NCBI GenBank assembly: GCA_015680685.1
Contig: MNCI01008366.1
Span: 739,686 to 803,685 of the forward strand
Direction of reading: 5' to 3'
Length of the DNA: 64,000 nt
DNA from: Gnetum montanum
Lineage: Eukaryota > Streptophyta > Gnetopsida > Gnetales > Gnetaceae
Both the position numbers and the translations under genes were made by a program. Shown here one piece after another: positions 31,203-43,046 of this stretch. How positions within the stretch are numbered: the first letter of the stretch is position 1; the number at the start of each line of letters is the position of its first letter. The notes below the pieces were generated by a model that saw only the letters and a list, made by a program, of their open reading frames with translations, was not told the DNA's origin and did not search any database.

Positions 31203-34200
31203 AATTTTAGCAGGTCCGCATTTTCCCTTTTTCTTCAGGTGCTTGCTAACCCTAACTCTTAGGTTTCCTTTTTATCGCATTTTATTCCCTTTGTTTTTGT
31301 TCTTTCTCGGTGCCCACGGTGAAGAAGAACACGATAGGAAGGATACAGGCAAATGAATTTGATACTTGCATCCGCTTTTGTCATTAATGGCAATGTTCGA
31401 TGTTTTTGTTTATTTAGTGTAACCCGACGTTTCTGTTATGCCATCTGAAGAGCTCGGCTTTATCGAGTTCTCGTTTGCCGTTAGTCTTGTCGGAGGGCTA
31501 AACTTTTAAGCTCTCTGATTGACCACACGATTCCTACTGTAATGTATTTGTTCACTGGAACTGACATGTAAAGGCAACAGTCTGAATTCTGTTAAATTTA
31601 ATATCAACATTTGAAGGTAAATATGGAAACATGAGGTTCAGCTTCGTCCATGAATGCAGAAATTTGAATGGAAGTTTGCTCCAGATAAAACTATGCAATT
31701 TACGGATCATCATCAAAGAAGCATACAATAAACGCAGCGTATCATGTTGCAACTGAAAGGAAGAGTTCCTTAAACTTCAAAAGATGTCATGCCTGATTTT
31801 GGCCAGCTGGAGAAGAGAAGAAATTGGTGTATGAAATGATGGAATCTTTTGAGTTTCACTTAAACTTTTATAAGGTTGCAGTTCTGTAGAGGAGAGAATT
31901 GAGCTTTTGACTTCTTAACGAAAATTTGCTTGTGAGTGTCTTCAAGCTTTTGATTTCCGGGATATACTTGATCTTCAGCATCTTTGGTAAAAGTTACTTT
32001 TGACTTTTATTTTTTTAAGTTGATTGGCTGAGCCGGTAGACACCCATAAACTGAATTGGAACGGAGAATCAGTGGTTGATCTTCTTGAAATATTCAAGAG
32101 TTATAGATAAGAGTGGAACGTGATTAAAGTTTTAGCCATTGATTGGAAGCACAAGGGAAGCGAACTTAAACATTTTTAATTAAATAGGTGACTTAATGCT
32201 ATAATGATGAATAGTGGGAACTGGAATCTGGAATCCTTTTTATGTCTGAAGACCCAGGGATCTATTGGACAGGTGAAACTCACATAGAATGCAATTCAAA
32301 AGTTTTATTCGGAAAGTTACCAAGTAGCTTTGGATACGTTTGAAACAAATTAATAAGATCATGAATGTTTTATTTTCCTCGAATAGGCTGAGTTGTGTTA
32401 CATTGTAAAACCATGCAGAATTCATCTTCAATAACATTTTCATTACAGAAGCAACAATGGAATGTTCTTCCATCTGCTAATTTCTATTCTAATGAGAATT
32501 CATTCTTGCCCTGCTAATTTGAACTCACAGGCAATGAGTAATTGCATAACATCTTAGGGAAGGGGAAACAATGCTTTGTATTGAAATGACTATTTTTTAA
32601 AAGATGGTATTTGTTTCTCTAATTGGGGGGTAGGTGGGGTGTCATTCCTATATAAATCTTGTTATATATTGTAAACAGTAATTAAATAATCAGTGCTTAA
32701 GTGTAGCTATCCTTTTTTGCAGTAATTAAATAAGTCGGGCACCCAGTTCTTTTTGCTGCCTCTTGTTGACTAATCATTACCAAAATATTAAAAATATTCA
32801 AAATAGCCTAGGGGCCAAGTCATCTCCAAGGATATAAAATGGAAAGAAAGCATTTGATGAAAAGTGCTGCCGTTATCTGAGACATAGCATTCATTCCTAG
32901 CAATTCATTTCTGCAAAGCATCATGGGCTTTTGCAAGGCTATGAAAGAAATAGGACATATCTACAAATTGTGTTTTTCAAGCTTTGTTAGTTTGTTTTCC
33001 TGTATCAAGGCTTTTCATGCCGTGAATGTGTTGATGTAGTCTCTTGCTTTTTTTTCTTAATGCTGCTGCTGGGTTTCTCTAACATTTTCAAGTTGATTCT
33101 TCCTGCCAGCTGCTGTGCAGCAGGAACCAGGAAGGGAAAGTAAGCAAAAATAGTAAGTCATTTCGTGTTTATTCGATCTTCGGCTGAAGCCCCCTGCAAA
33201 CATTTTTTTAATTCAGTGTCCTAATTTTTAATTTTGGATCAACAACATTTGAATATATAACCTATTTTTGGCATTCCATTTTTAACTTATATATTCATTT
33301 CTGCTTATGTGTTATTTAGATTGTATTGTGGAATGACCAGATTTTAACTACAACAATTTTTCATCCTGATCTTTTGCATTGCCAGTGAATTATATTGTGG
33401 TGTCCATCCTTTCAATACCGTTTTTAACAAATGTTTGCAATTTCAGCATATAATTGTTTTCTTGGGAAATTTGCAAAATACTTTTTATATGACTGATGTC
33501 TCTTCTTCTACCTTCTAATTTTTGTAATTTATATGTTATTTTCCATGCTTTTCTAGTGTCAATTCCTTTCATAAGCTTACCTTTATGTCTAATTTTTCTG
33601 AAAAGTTTAATTTTTTCCCTAATAATTCCATTATCCTTAGTAATTGTTTTGTGCTATTTGTGGCTTGGGATCGTACAAGCCACGAATTTAATTCTTTGAC
33701 TATTCTGATACTTGTGCCGCAAAGGGGCGTAGTAAGAATGTACGTTCTAGGACATCAGGTAAGAAACCTGGCCACAAAAATTATCATTACATCATCCAGA
33801 CCTACTGAAATGTGTTAGACCATGCCTTTGGGATAAAGGTAATTATAACGAGGATTATTTTGTATTATATGTAGTTTTAACTAAATTTTACAAATTAACT
33901 TTCCAGTGGTGTTTTCTTGACATTTTAAGTTTTATGATGTTAATAGATTAGATTCATATTGGGTATTCGTCATTTTCAATGGCTGTTTTCCAGTATCTTT
34001 AAAGAATTTAGATAGCTGTTTTGCTTAACTAGATTTTATGGAATTTGCTTTAGACTCAACAGCATTATTATTTTGAAATGCATAAAGGTCTATAACGAAC
34101 TTATGCATCTGGAGTTTCTGCTTTCTATTTCACGATGCTGTTTCTGGACTTTCATACGAAATATTTAAAAAATGCAGTATTGTGGATTATTACGAATATC

Positions 34201-35040
34201 TATTCGATATGGTTGGTTGTCCACATGTGGCCTGTTTGTTCCTCTGATTTCAAACTTTTTTTCACTGGAAACTATTTTCAAAATATCTTGAGGCCTGTTG
34301 CAAACCAGGGTGATTATGCATATTAATATGGAGTAAATTTTTCATCTTTTTCATCTGCATTTTTTTTTGATATATTATCATATCATTTAATGTTTATCAT
34401 TTCTATGCAGGCTGCTTAACCAGATTTGGTATGCTTCTTGGAATAAGTGGAGTAAAAACGTTGCTTCATGCGTCTGTTGCGTTTCTTCCGGGGTCTTTTG
34501 CTTGTTCTTTGGTTCATTTTTCATTTAGAGTTCATCTCAAGATGGTGATGGTTGCTTTTTCTATTATTATACAAAAGATCTGATATTTTGGTAGTAAGGT
34601 TTGACTGTTTACTTGTATTGCATGAATTTACGTGGTCTCTATTATATCGCCATATTTACGAGGCTATATGTTCAAAAACGGTTTTCTTTTCATAAATATT
34701 AAAGAATTTACGTGTCTTTTTGTGTTAAGTTGGCTGTTAGCAATGTTGAAATAAATTCGAAAATTATTAATTTTTTTAAAGAAAGAGAAGTTTTAAATCG
34801 TGTGTAGACAGGTTTATTCAAAAGTCGATAGGTAAATGAAATGTAACATTTAGTTTAAATTGTGCATTGCAATATCATGATGTTTTTTTCCATTTATTTC
34901 TAATTTGATCATAATTTTGCATATCTAGTTATCCTTGATTATTCTACACTAAAATGATAATTTACTTAGAATCAATCCTTCAATTAAAGTTACCACATAT
35001 ATAGATTTTAACATTTAATTTAAATTTTGCTCTTTCTTAT
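31203..35040. other. AT-rich stretch downstream of NDUFB10
   Basis: No coding frame of note. The composition is T-rich and intron- or UTR-like, with a TTTCTATGCAGGCTGC acceptor-like site near 34,400. Part could be spliced 3' UTR of the NDUFB10 transcript, which cannot be decided here. Confidence 0.3.
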
Positions 35041-35044
35041 TCTA

Positions 35045-35430
35045 AATAGGCTTACCGTGCCAGCATAAAGTTCAACCACTTAACTTCTGAAATGATGTGA
35101 ACATTGATAATATCACGTACGTACTCAGGGTGTACCGTGCTGGTTAGGAAATTCATTTGACACGACTCCCATTTATGCTTTACATTTACATGTACTCTAT
35201 TATAATTTAAGTGAAATTCGAGTAGGAGCATGTTAGCTTAGAGGCATGTTCCAAGCACATACAATATAATAAAAACATTCATTAAAAAATAAATAAAAGA
35301 CCTTTGATTACTATTGTATTTGTTAAAAAATTAAAAAATTATTTATATTTGTAAAATTTTTTATTTGAATATTATATATTTGGAAATTCATATTTACATA
35401 TTAAAAATATTTTTTTAAAAAAGTCTAATT
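35045..35430. repeat. Dispersed repeat R1, copy 1
   Basis: Shares GTGAACATTGATAATATCACG, then GGAAATTCATTT and a downstream AT-rich block, with copies at 36,880-37,025 and 40,385-40,990. No termini or coding were identified. Confidence 0.45.
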
Positions 35431-36879
35431 ATTTATATAACAAGAGGGGTGAGCCTCCAAATTAGCAATTACCATAGCAATATCATTATAGAGGGTAGAA
35501 GATCCTCCAACAAAATAGATGAATGCCCAAACAAATCAAAAAGTTGAAACTAGAAACCAAAAAACCAAAAAATAGTCATGTGCAACATCATAAAGTTCAT
35601 TTAAAAAAGAGGATATGTATATTTGGAAAAGTAGAACATATAGTTATGGCATCACATTGGCTCATCTCACAAAGAGTTACAAGTGTTAAATATTGTTGTC
35701 ATGTATTTATGGATGTTGGAGAATGCTTTCGAGAGGCATTTAGAGGGAGAGTTTAAACATTTCGCACAAAAAAAATGTGAGCATTCTACTTGAGTGAAAT
35801 CTTCTAAGGGGCCTCCACCTATAATGAAATTTCATACAAGTAGCTTTAAATGATGGGCCCTTTTATAATCATTGCTCAACATTGATCACAAAGGATCCTA
35901 ATCCACATGCACATGAATTGATCTATAGCCTTTGTAAACAAATATTCCTTGAAAGGTGTGTCAAAGTTTCAATCTCCTTGGCAAAGGATACACTAGGAGG
36001 CAATAGCATTGCATGATGAGCCAACCAAGTAAAAAACCTCACCTTTGGTCAACAATGCAAGCTCCAAATAAGGTCCCATCCTCTTACTTTGGCAAAGGAT
36101 TGCCTATAAAGACATGAGATCTAGTGTCTGTGGTTTGTCGAAGCAAAATGCAAGGCATCTTCATGGGCTAAATTAGGGGAGATGTCTTTGATGAATGTAA
36201 AAAATTTTGCCGAATTGGCCATGTCAATTATCATCATTGTAAAAGACTAGTGTAATTCTCCATTGCCCTTTATTGAACCGATTCTTTACATGTGCCCTTG
36301 GACATTGACGTAGTAGAGTGAATGCTTCAAAAAAATATCATTGTAATATCACTTACACATTTACATAGTCAAATATTTAAAGATTACAAATGAATATAAA
36401 TGAATTAGATTAAAGTATTTTAAATTTCTAGAATTTTTTATAAATTTGATCTTTATTGTGGTTCACAAAAGCTCATATCGAGATTGAAATTAAACTCGGG
36501 GAAAATGGTAAATTCAGAGGTCGAACTTAATTAAATTTTAGTCCAATAAATCTACAAGGTCCACGATTTAATAAAAATTTTAGTTGTAACTCACTTTATT
36601 GTGCTCACATGATTGGCACTTCAATGATCTGTACGCCAACCGAAAAGCATCTTCCGGATCAAGAAATTTGAGTGCTATGAAAGGCGGGAAAATAACCTCT
36701 GAATGGTAAAATATTCTTGATTGAAAAGATTGCTATTAATTAAAAAATTGAACTATGAATTATTTTAAAACCCTTATTTTACATTATACTACATGGTAGG
36801 TTATACGAGGAAGCATCATCCATCCTTGTAGAAGCCTTCTTAAAGTAAAATACGCATTTAGTGCATGCTGGTAAAACGC
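35431..36879. other. Intergenic, nothing recognised
   Basis: Short open frames (for example 35,523-35,756) show no family features. There is no repeat shared with the rest of the window. Confidence 0.3.
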
Positions 36880-37025
36880 TGAATCCTTTGCCTGCGGACA
36901 ACTGTAAGCGTAAATTTCGGCCATGCAACATAATGTGAAACAACGTGAAAATTGACAATATCATGTTCTTAAGGTGTCGCGTACTGATGGGAACATTCGT
37001 TTCACGCAACCACTCATTTCATAGT
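36880..37025. repeat. Dispersed repeat R1, copy 2
   Basis: CGGCCATGCAACATAATGTG and TTGACAATATCATG match 40,400-40,470. Confidence 0.45.
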
Positions 37026-37200
37026 TCTGGTTGAATCTGCTTTTCCTATCGATGTAACGGCGTTCGACAAATCTGAAATTTCAACCAATTATGAACGTCC
37101 TGTTTTGGCGTCTGCGCCTGGACAAATCAGTAGTTGTTCAGCTAAAACTTCTTTAAGACTTTTTTCACCTGTAATGTAGTTTCCTGGAATTCGAAGTAAG
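37026..37200 (-). repeat. Dispersed repeat R2, inverted copy left of CYP74
   Basis: On the minus strand it matches 44,995-45,150 (ACCTGAAAAA, then CTTAAAGAAGTTTTA, ACTACTGATTTGTCCA, and TTCATAATTGGTTGAA). It probably belongs to one repeat family that has copies on both sides of the P450 gene. Confidence 0.5.
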
Positions 37201-40200
37201 TACAGCAAACACGATAGTTTAAGAAGAAAACTTGGAAAGAATATACCGTTCCAGTTTCATGCCATGAGCGATGCTACTTAAATTAATCACTTCTAATAAA
37301 GAGAATGACCATAAAGATTGATAAAGCTTTCAAATCAAATCAATAGTCTTGCTATCTGTTTACTATTTTTACAGAAGCTAACGAAATCAGCATTGAAATT
37401 TTAAAAAGCAAGTTTTAACATCTATTATTTTATATTTTATAAAGGTGTTTCCTAAAGGGGTTTAAAGAAGTTTGGAACTTTCAGGAGAAGAAGTTCGGAT
37501 CTTCCAACAGCCGTGGCAGGTTATTATTGTCAGGGCAGCGTCTAAACGGTGGCTTTATCTTTTCCGATTTTCATCCGGATGCCGCCCAGTCATTTTGTTT
37601 TACTAGAAATAAAAAGAATTTCAGGGTTCGATCTTTGGTTCTAATAAAAGAGTTAAATCATGTGTCTGGTTTCTATCAATAAGCTTTTTCACTTTAAAGT
37701 ATTTTGTCTTGGATTTTAGAAAGCTTTTCTACTTTAGAAATCTCTCCTTCAAATTTTTCTGAAAATATATATGTTGATGCTTAAATTTTGGACACATCAA
37801 CATCTCAAAAACTCTTTTAAGAAGACTATTGCATAAGGTGCTTCCTGTACAGGTATGAGAAAATAGTCTCAGCAGATAGAAAATGTGATGTGTAAAGATG
37901 CCAAGTTAATTGATTTTAACAAGGAAATATAAAAGGCAGTTTAAGATAATTTTGATAGACAATCGTTTGCTTTTTAAATTTTAAACAATAAAACTTATGT
38001 ATCAATAAAACATGAAATTAAAGCAGAAATAGTCAATAGCTTGTATAGGATTAATCTGAGTTCTAAAGTAAAACAGGTTCTGTGTTTAATTCACAACATA
38101 GAAACCACAATTCAGTTGCAGAAATATAAAATGCTACCATGAAATGATGACTTAGCTCAAAATGAGCATGGATGGAACCACTTCTGGTGTAGCTTTGCCT
38201 AGCAGTGCTTGTAAGAAGCACACCTCTTCTAATGAGACTGCAACCTTCGATCATGTAATTTATCTGTTGCTCTGCCCATAACTCTAGTTGGAGAAAACCC
38301 CACCATCCTAGCTAGCTTTCTTCTTCGTCATCACTATGTCCCCTCTGTTGCATCTTGTCTTGCATCTTGTCAAGGAATTTATAAGGACCGGTATGGTACA
38401 TAAGCAGCCACCACCTATGCGTAATGGCCATGGCAATTACTACCTACTCGTAACATCCATTGTAAGGTACATCAATCATGTTTAGAAATGACTATATGGG
38501 TCTGGTAGAAGTCCACGTGACAAAGAAACACGTAGCTCCCACCACCCACACATGCAATACTAGTGCAGGGAAGACCACGTGTAGTTGCACCAATGTGTAG
38601 CCGTAAAAACGACAAGGAACTATGCCCCAGCTCCTACTCAATGGGTAGCTACACGGACTTGATGTAAGAGAAATATGTTGCTGCAAAATACGCAGCAGTG
38701 GGAGAGAACTCTACTGGAAATAGAAACTTCTGTTTTAATGGGAGAATAAAAACTGCAATGCCATCTCATGGTCTATTTCCATTGGAACTTGTTTTGCAGC
38801 AATCTGCAATAGCACCATGTGGGAGAAGTGTCCTCTACCATGCTGCATACGAGAAACCACTTCGCAACTGCTTGCTTCAACACTACTTTTGTTGGAGTCG
38901 TAGAGGGGGCTTCCAAAGATTCCTTGCCATTTTCCTTTACAATTTCCAGTGTCTCTACCATGCCAAAATTGACCAATCATGCCTTTATTCATGATGAAGA
39001 TGGACAAGGAAAGGTGCAGATTTCCTACAACTTTCGTTTCTTTTGTATATCATTGCAGATTAACCATAAATGCATCGCATGGTTTTAAATTGTGCAAGGA
39101 AACAAAAATTGAAGCTCTGTGGTAGATAACATTTGCATCTACGTGGAAGGTGGGACAAACGGAAAACTTGCAGAGAAAAGGTGGTGGGGTTGACCATCCT
39201 AAATGGGTAGTAATGGTTATAAACCAAAAAACTCCCTGGAAGCTAAATAATCGATAGTTGTCGTTGTCGGTAGGGAGATGGTACCATAGTTGGTATTTAA
39301 GAATACCAACTTTTAATCACTTCACACCATAACTCCCTTGCGCTTTTTTTTTCCCTTTTTGTTTTATTTATTTTTATTAGCAAGGAATAATGATAGGTTG
39401 CATAAGTGATAATCCCATTGGCTTGTTAGGTAAAGGTTGATACATAAAGTAACACTTAAGTTATCATTAAACTCCTCTGTAAATTCTTTAAATTCTCTAC
39501 ATTATCATGTTTGTTTCATGCGTAAGTGGGATTGTCAAACCAAAAAACGACCATAGATATACTTTATGATGTATGGCCAACATGATAATTATTCAGGAAC
39601 AGAGCCATTTCTAAATCGTGACTCAAACTTGCAACCAGTTTCATTACAAGATAATTAGCTAAAACCATAGGATTTTTAACTATCAATGGACTAGAACTTA
39701 TTTAATCAAGGCCCCATGCTGGCATGGGAGTGTTGGCACCAACAATATATTACTGTTTTTGTTGCGAGGGAAGGAGACAGGTAGCAAAAGCCTCTAAATT
39801 TTGTTTGCCATTAAAAAGAAAAATGGAATTATTTTGAACCCTCCAAAATTTTGTTTGCCAAAGGAAAAATTGAGAACTGGTGCAATATATTCTAAGTGTT
39901 AGATGAAAAAATGAATAGATTGCTAAAGGGAAAATGAAGGATTTTGAAACCAAAGAAAAACGAAGAACTGGTGGTTGTTGCTGAACAAAAATGCACAGTT
40001 GCTTTAAAAAGCCAACGAGAGGATTTTTATGAAAAAATAATAAGAAGCTATAAGCGAAAAGTTTACCGTAGACTTATCCGGCAGTAATATATTTTACTGA
40101 ACAAAATTTTTATCCATGCAAAATGGCTTATAATTACAGTTACATTTTGGGATTTTCATTTCGTATTTATGCAGTGTGACATGGGCAACAGTGATGCAGG

Positions 40201-40384
40201 TGGCATCTTGAAGAGATGAGCCACGGTTTAGATCAGGGTTTTTCAATCCGGCATAAATCACCGGTTCAACCTTAGGATTATAATTTTTGTTGGCTTATTT
40301 TGAGTCCGAATAACTTTTATAACGAACCTTACTTTTGGAAAGAAAACGAAGGTTTGGTCTTAGTTGGTAATCCGAATCTTTTGC
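37201..40384. other. Intergenic, nothing recognised
   Basis: Short frames on both strands near 38,490-39,090 overlap each other and show no domain features. No gene is supported. Confidence 0.3.
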
Positions 40385-40990
40385 CTCTGGCATGTCACGG
40401 AAAGTTTGGCCATGTAACACTATGCGAAACCACGTGAGCATTGATAATATCATGTGCTTAGGCTGTAGAGCACTAATGAGGAAATTAATTTCACATAACT
40501 ACTCATTAGTTTGCAGGGGAAAATTCATTTCATACAACTACTCATGTTAGAGGTCCTGGTTATAATCCGAGTCCCAGCATGGTAGCTTGAAAATATGTTC
40601 TATGCATAGATAAGGCAACCAAGTATTCTTTTTAAGAAACTGCTACTTATGAAGAAGGCTGGGAGTAGAAGTGGATGCACTTTGTAGGAATCAGTCTTAC
40701 AACAAAGGCTATGCTATCAGCCTCAGCCTCAAGTGTTTATGTTTAAGAAAGGATCATCAAGAGAGCTTCACTATTCATTTTTTGAAGCTTTAAGTGGTTG
40801 CCTCCAATCTCTAAAATAGCTTACTTATCATCACTTGAAATGATAGTTTTTCAAGTGTTTTAAAAAATACCATAATTTTTTTTTTAAAAAAACCTCAATT
40901 ACTATCATATTTGTTAAGATATTTAAAAAATATTATTTAAATTTGTATAATTTATTATTAATATGAAATGATCAAAATTTAAATATGGAA
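40385..40990. repeat. Dispersed repeat R1, copy 3
   Basis: Contains TTTGGCCATGTAACACTATG, GAGCATTGATAATATCATG and a later AT-rich end homologous to 35,290-35,410. About 300 bp at 40,560-40,860 are not in copy 1. Confidence 0.45.
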
Positions 40991-41482
40991 TGTGCAAGGG
41001 CTGTGCTACCTCCTCATCCCTTCCTCCTTGAGTTTCTTTGCTTGGTAAAAGTATGAGCAATTTTTATCATCATTGTCATCTTAGTCTTGTCTCAACAAAA
41101 TGGGGTATAAATATAAAATAAAGTTATGTTTTATTTATACCCTCATTTGTTTGCTATAATTTTTTATTTTAAAATAAATCTTTAAAAATAAAAATAACAT
41201 TAATTTAATTTTCTAAAATAAGTTTTTTTTTTTTTTTGAGAAATATGTTGGGTTAGAAGTTTCAAAGTAGAATTTGACCTCACCCAACTTGAAAGAGTGC
41301 ATACGTCATGATGCATGGTGGAGCATTTGTCTATTTTACAAGAACTTTTAATCTCTAACTTACTATTCTAACCTTATACCACTATTCTACTTCCTCCACT
41401 ATGATTGAAAATAATTTTTGAAACTAAAACATTTTTTATAGTCCCTTAAAATCTATTGGAGAGTGGAAATATATATTGTTTC

Positions 41483-41890
41483 CTTGGTGCTATTTCAAAA
41501 ATGTCAATTAAACTATCAACTATAATTTGCCATTTGTGGTTACTTTTTTTCTATAACAAGACATTGTGGGAATCTGTGATGTGCATCTTTAATTGCTCTT
41601 TGATTGCATAAATGATAGCTTTTCTCTTCTATTGGAATCTTGACCCGTCTACTTGTTTCAATTCTTAAAAAATGGGAGCTCAATCTTGCTCAATTAATTT
41701 AACAAAGTTACTAAGTTTCCTAAATGTTATTTCAACATGGTCTATTAAACTAATAATTGTAATTTGCAATTTGTGGTGACTTTGCCCTAAAAAGGGACAT
41801 TCCAAAAATATGTGATGCTCATCTTCAATTGTTATTTGATTGCTTGATCAAGAACCTAATCTTGCTTGGCTAATTTGACATTATAGGTGA
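41483..41890. repeat. Two diverged direct repeats of ~180 bp
   Basis: TTAAACTA...TAATTTGC.ATTTGTGGT.ACTTT...TGTGATG.....CATCTT.AATTG is present at about 41,505-41,610 and again at 41,743-41,850. On the minus strand each reads weakly like an HH-x-F-x-x-CP zinc-binding end of a retroelement, too decayed to name. Confidence 0.35.
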
Positions 41891-41903
41891 TAGGATATGT
41901 GTA

Positions 41904-42720
41904 CTTTTTTATATTATTTAAATATGTGTTGCTAGCAGGCAAGGATACCGTTTTATATATTATTTAAACATGTATTTAGAGTGTTTATATATTTAATAAC
42001 CTTTAACCTTTAATGTCTCACTAAGGCATACTACTATTTTGCTTGCTAATTTGAGATTGAAAACATTTTTTATATTATTTAAACATGTGTTAAGGATTGG
42101 ACTCATGGACATATAAGCATGGACTTGCAACCTTTTCTTAACATCATGCATGGTCCTTCTCTCACCTATTATTATTCTGTTAAATATGAAAGTGTTTTTT
42201 ATATTATTTGAACATGTATTTTTATGTTAATGATGAAACTCAAAGACACATAAGGTTGAACTCGTGACCACCTTGTGACCTTTTCTTTAACATCATGCAT
42301 GGTCCTCCTTTCACCTACTATTTTGTTAAAAATGAAGGTGGTTTTTATATTATTTGAACATGTGTTCTTGTGTTAAGGATGAGACTTAGTAACGTATAAG
42401 CTTCTCACCTAATCTTCTATTAAATATGAAATATTTTTATATTATTTAAACATGTATTCTTATATATATTAAAGATACTACTCACGCAGAAGCCTCTCAC
42501 CTACTATTCTATTAAACATGAAACATGGATTCTTAAATCGACGGTGAGACTCAAGAACATATAAGTATGGACTTGCGGCCTATTCGGTTAGATATGCAAA
42601 CATTTTTTACATGATTTCAATATATGTTCATGACGTTCAACCTCTCACTTACCATTCTAACGGGATATCACTATTTTACTTATCGAATTGAAACGTGTTT
42701 TTTATATTATTTCAAGATCT
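41904..42720 (+). repeat. Diverged tandem array upstream of the CYP74 gene
   Basis: About eight units, 50-150 bp apart, share the core TTTTTATATTATTTAAACATGT (starts near 41,904, 41,950, 42,067, 42,196, 42,342, 42,434, 42,605 and 42,698). Several also share a CATCATGCATGGTCCTTCT..CACCTA segment. The array ends about 230 bp before the CYP74 TATA box. Confidence 0.65.
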
Positions 42721-42748
42721 TTTTCCTTGATCCATCCTTACATGCAAG

Positions 42749-42786
42749 CAGGCAGCCATCAACGGCGAGTCCATCAACGGCGAGTC
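42749..42786 (+). repeat. 15-bp direct repeat in the CYP74 upstream region
   Basis: CATCAACGGCGAGTC occurs twice, one copy straight after the other, in the otherwise AT-rich 5' flank. Confidence 0.6.
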
Positions 42787-42911
42787 TGAAAAACAGACAC
42801 ATTTCAAGAGTACGTACTCTCTCGTCTCGGAAATGTGTGTTCGTCACCCTGCCTGCCGGTGCAAAATGCGTGAACAAGGAAACAAAAACCAGGCGAGGCC
42901 AGACAGGGCCG

Positions 42912-42917
42912 CACGTG
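42912..42917 (+). promoter_or_regulatory. G-box in the CYP74 promoter
   Basis: CACGTG lies ~40 bp upstream of the TATA box. The core is the known target of bHLH factors such as MYC2, which drives jasmonate-pathway genes. The site is seen; binding is inferred. Confidence 0.5.
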
Positions 42918-42952
42918 AAACAGCGCGCATCGTTGCCATCGCCAACAACGCC

Positions 42953-42961
42953 AATATAAAA
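42953..42961 (+). promoter_or_regulatory. TATA box of the CYP74 gene
   Basis: AATATAAAAAC context, about 90 nt before the ATG. Confidence 0.55.
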
Positions 42962-43046
42962 ACACCAGTCTGCAATTCCCATTCTCCATCTTTGCTCTCC
43001 AATACCGAGCGAGCATTTGATTTCTCCGATTCTTCATTTCTCAAAC

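Noticed and set aside
38492-39100. Overlapping small frames on both strands
   Set aside because: No domain, no consistent strand, no promoter or codon signal; chance frames.
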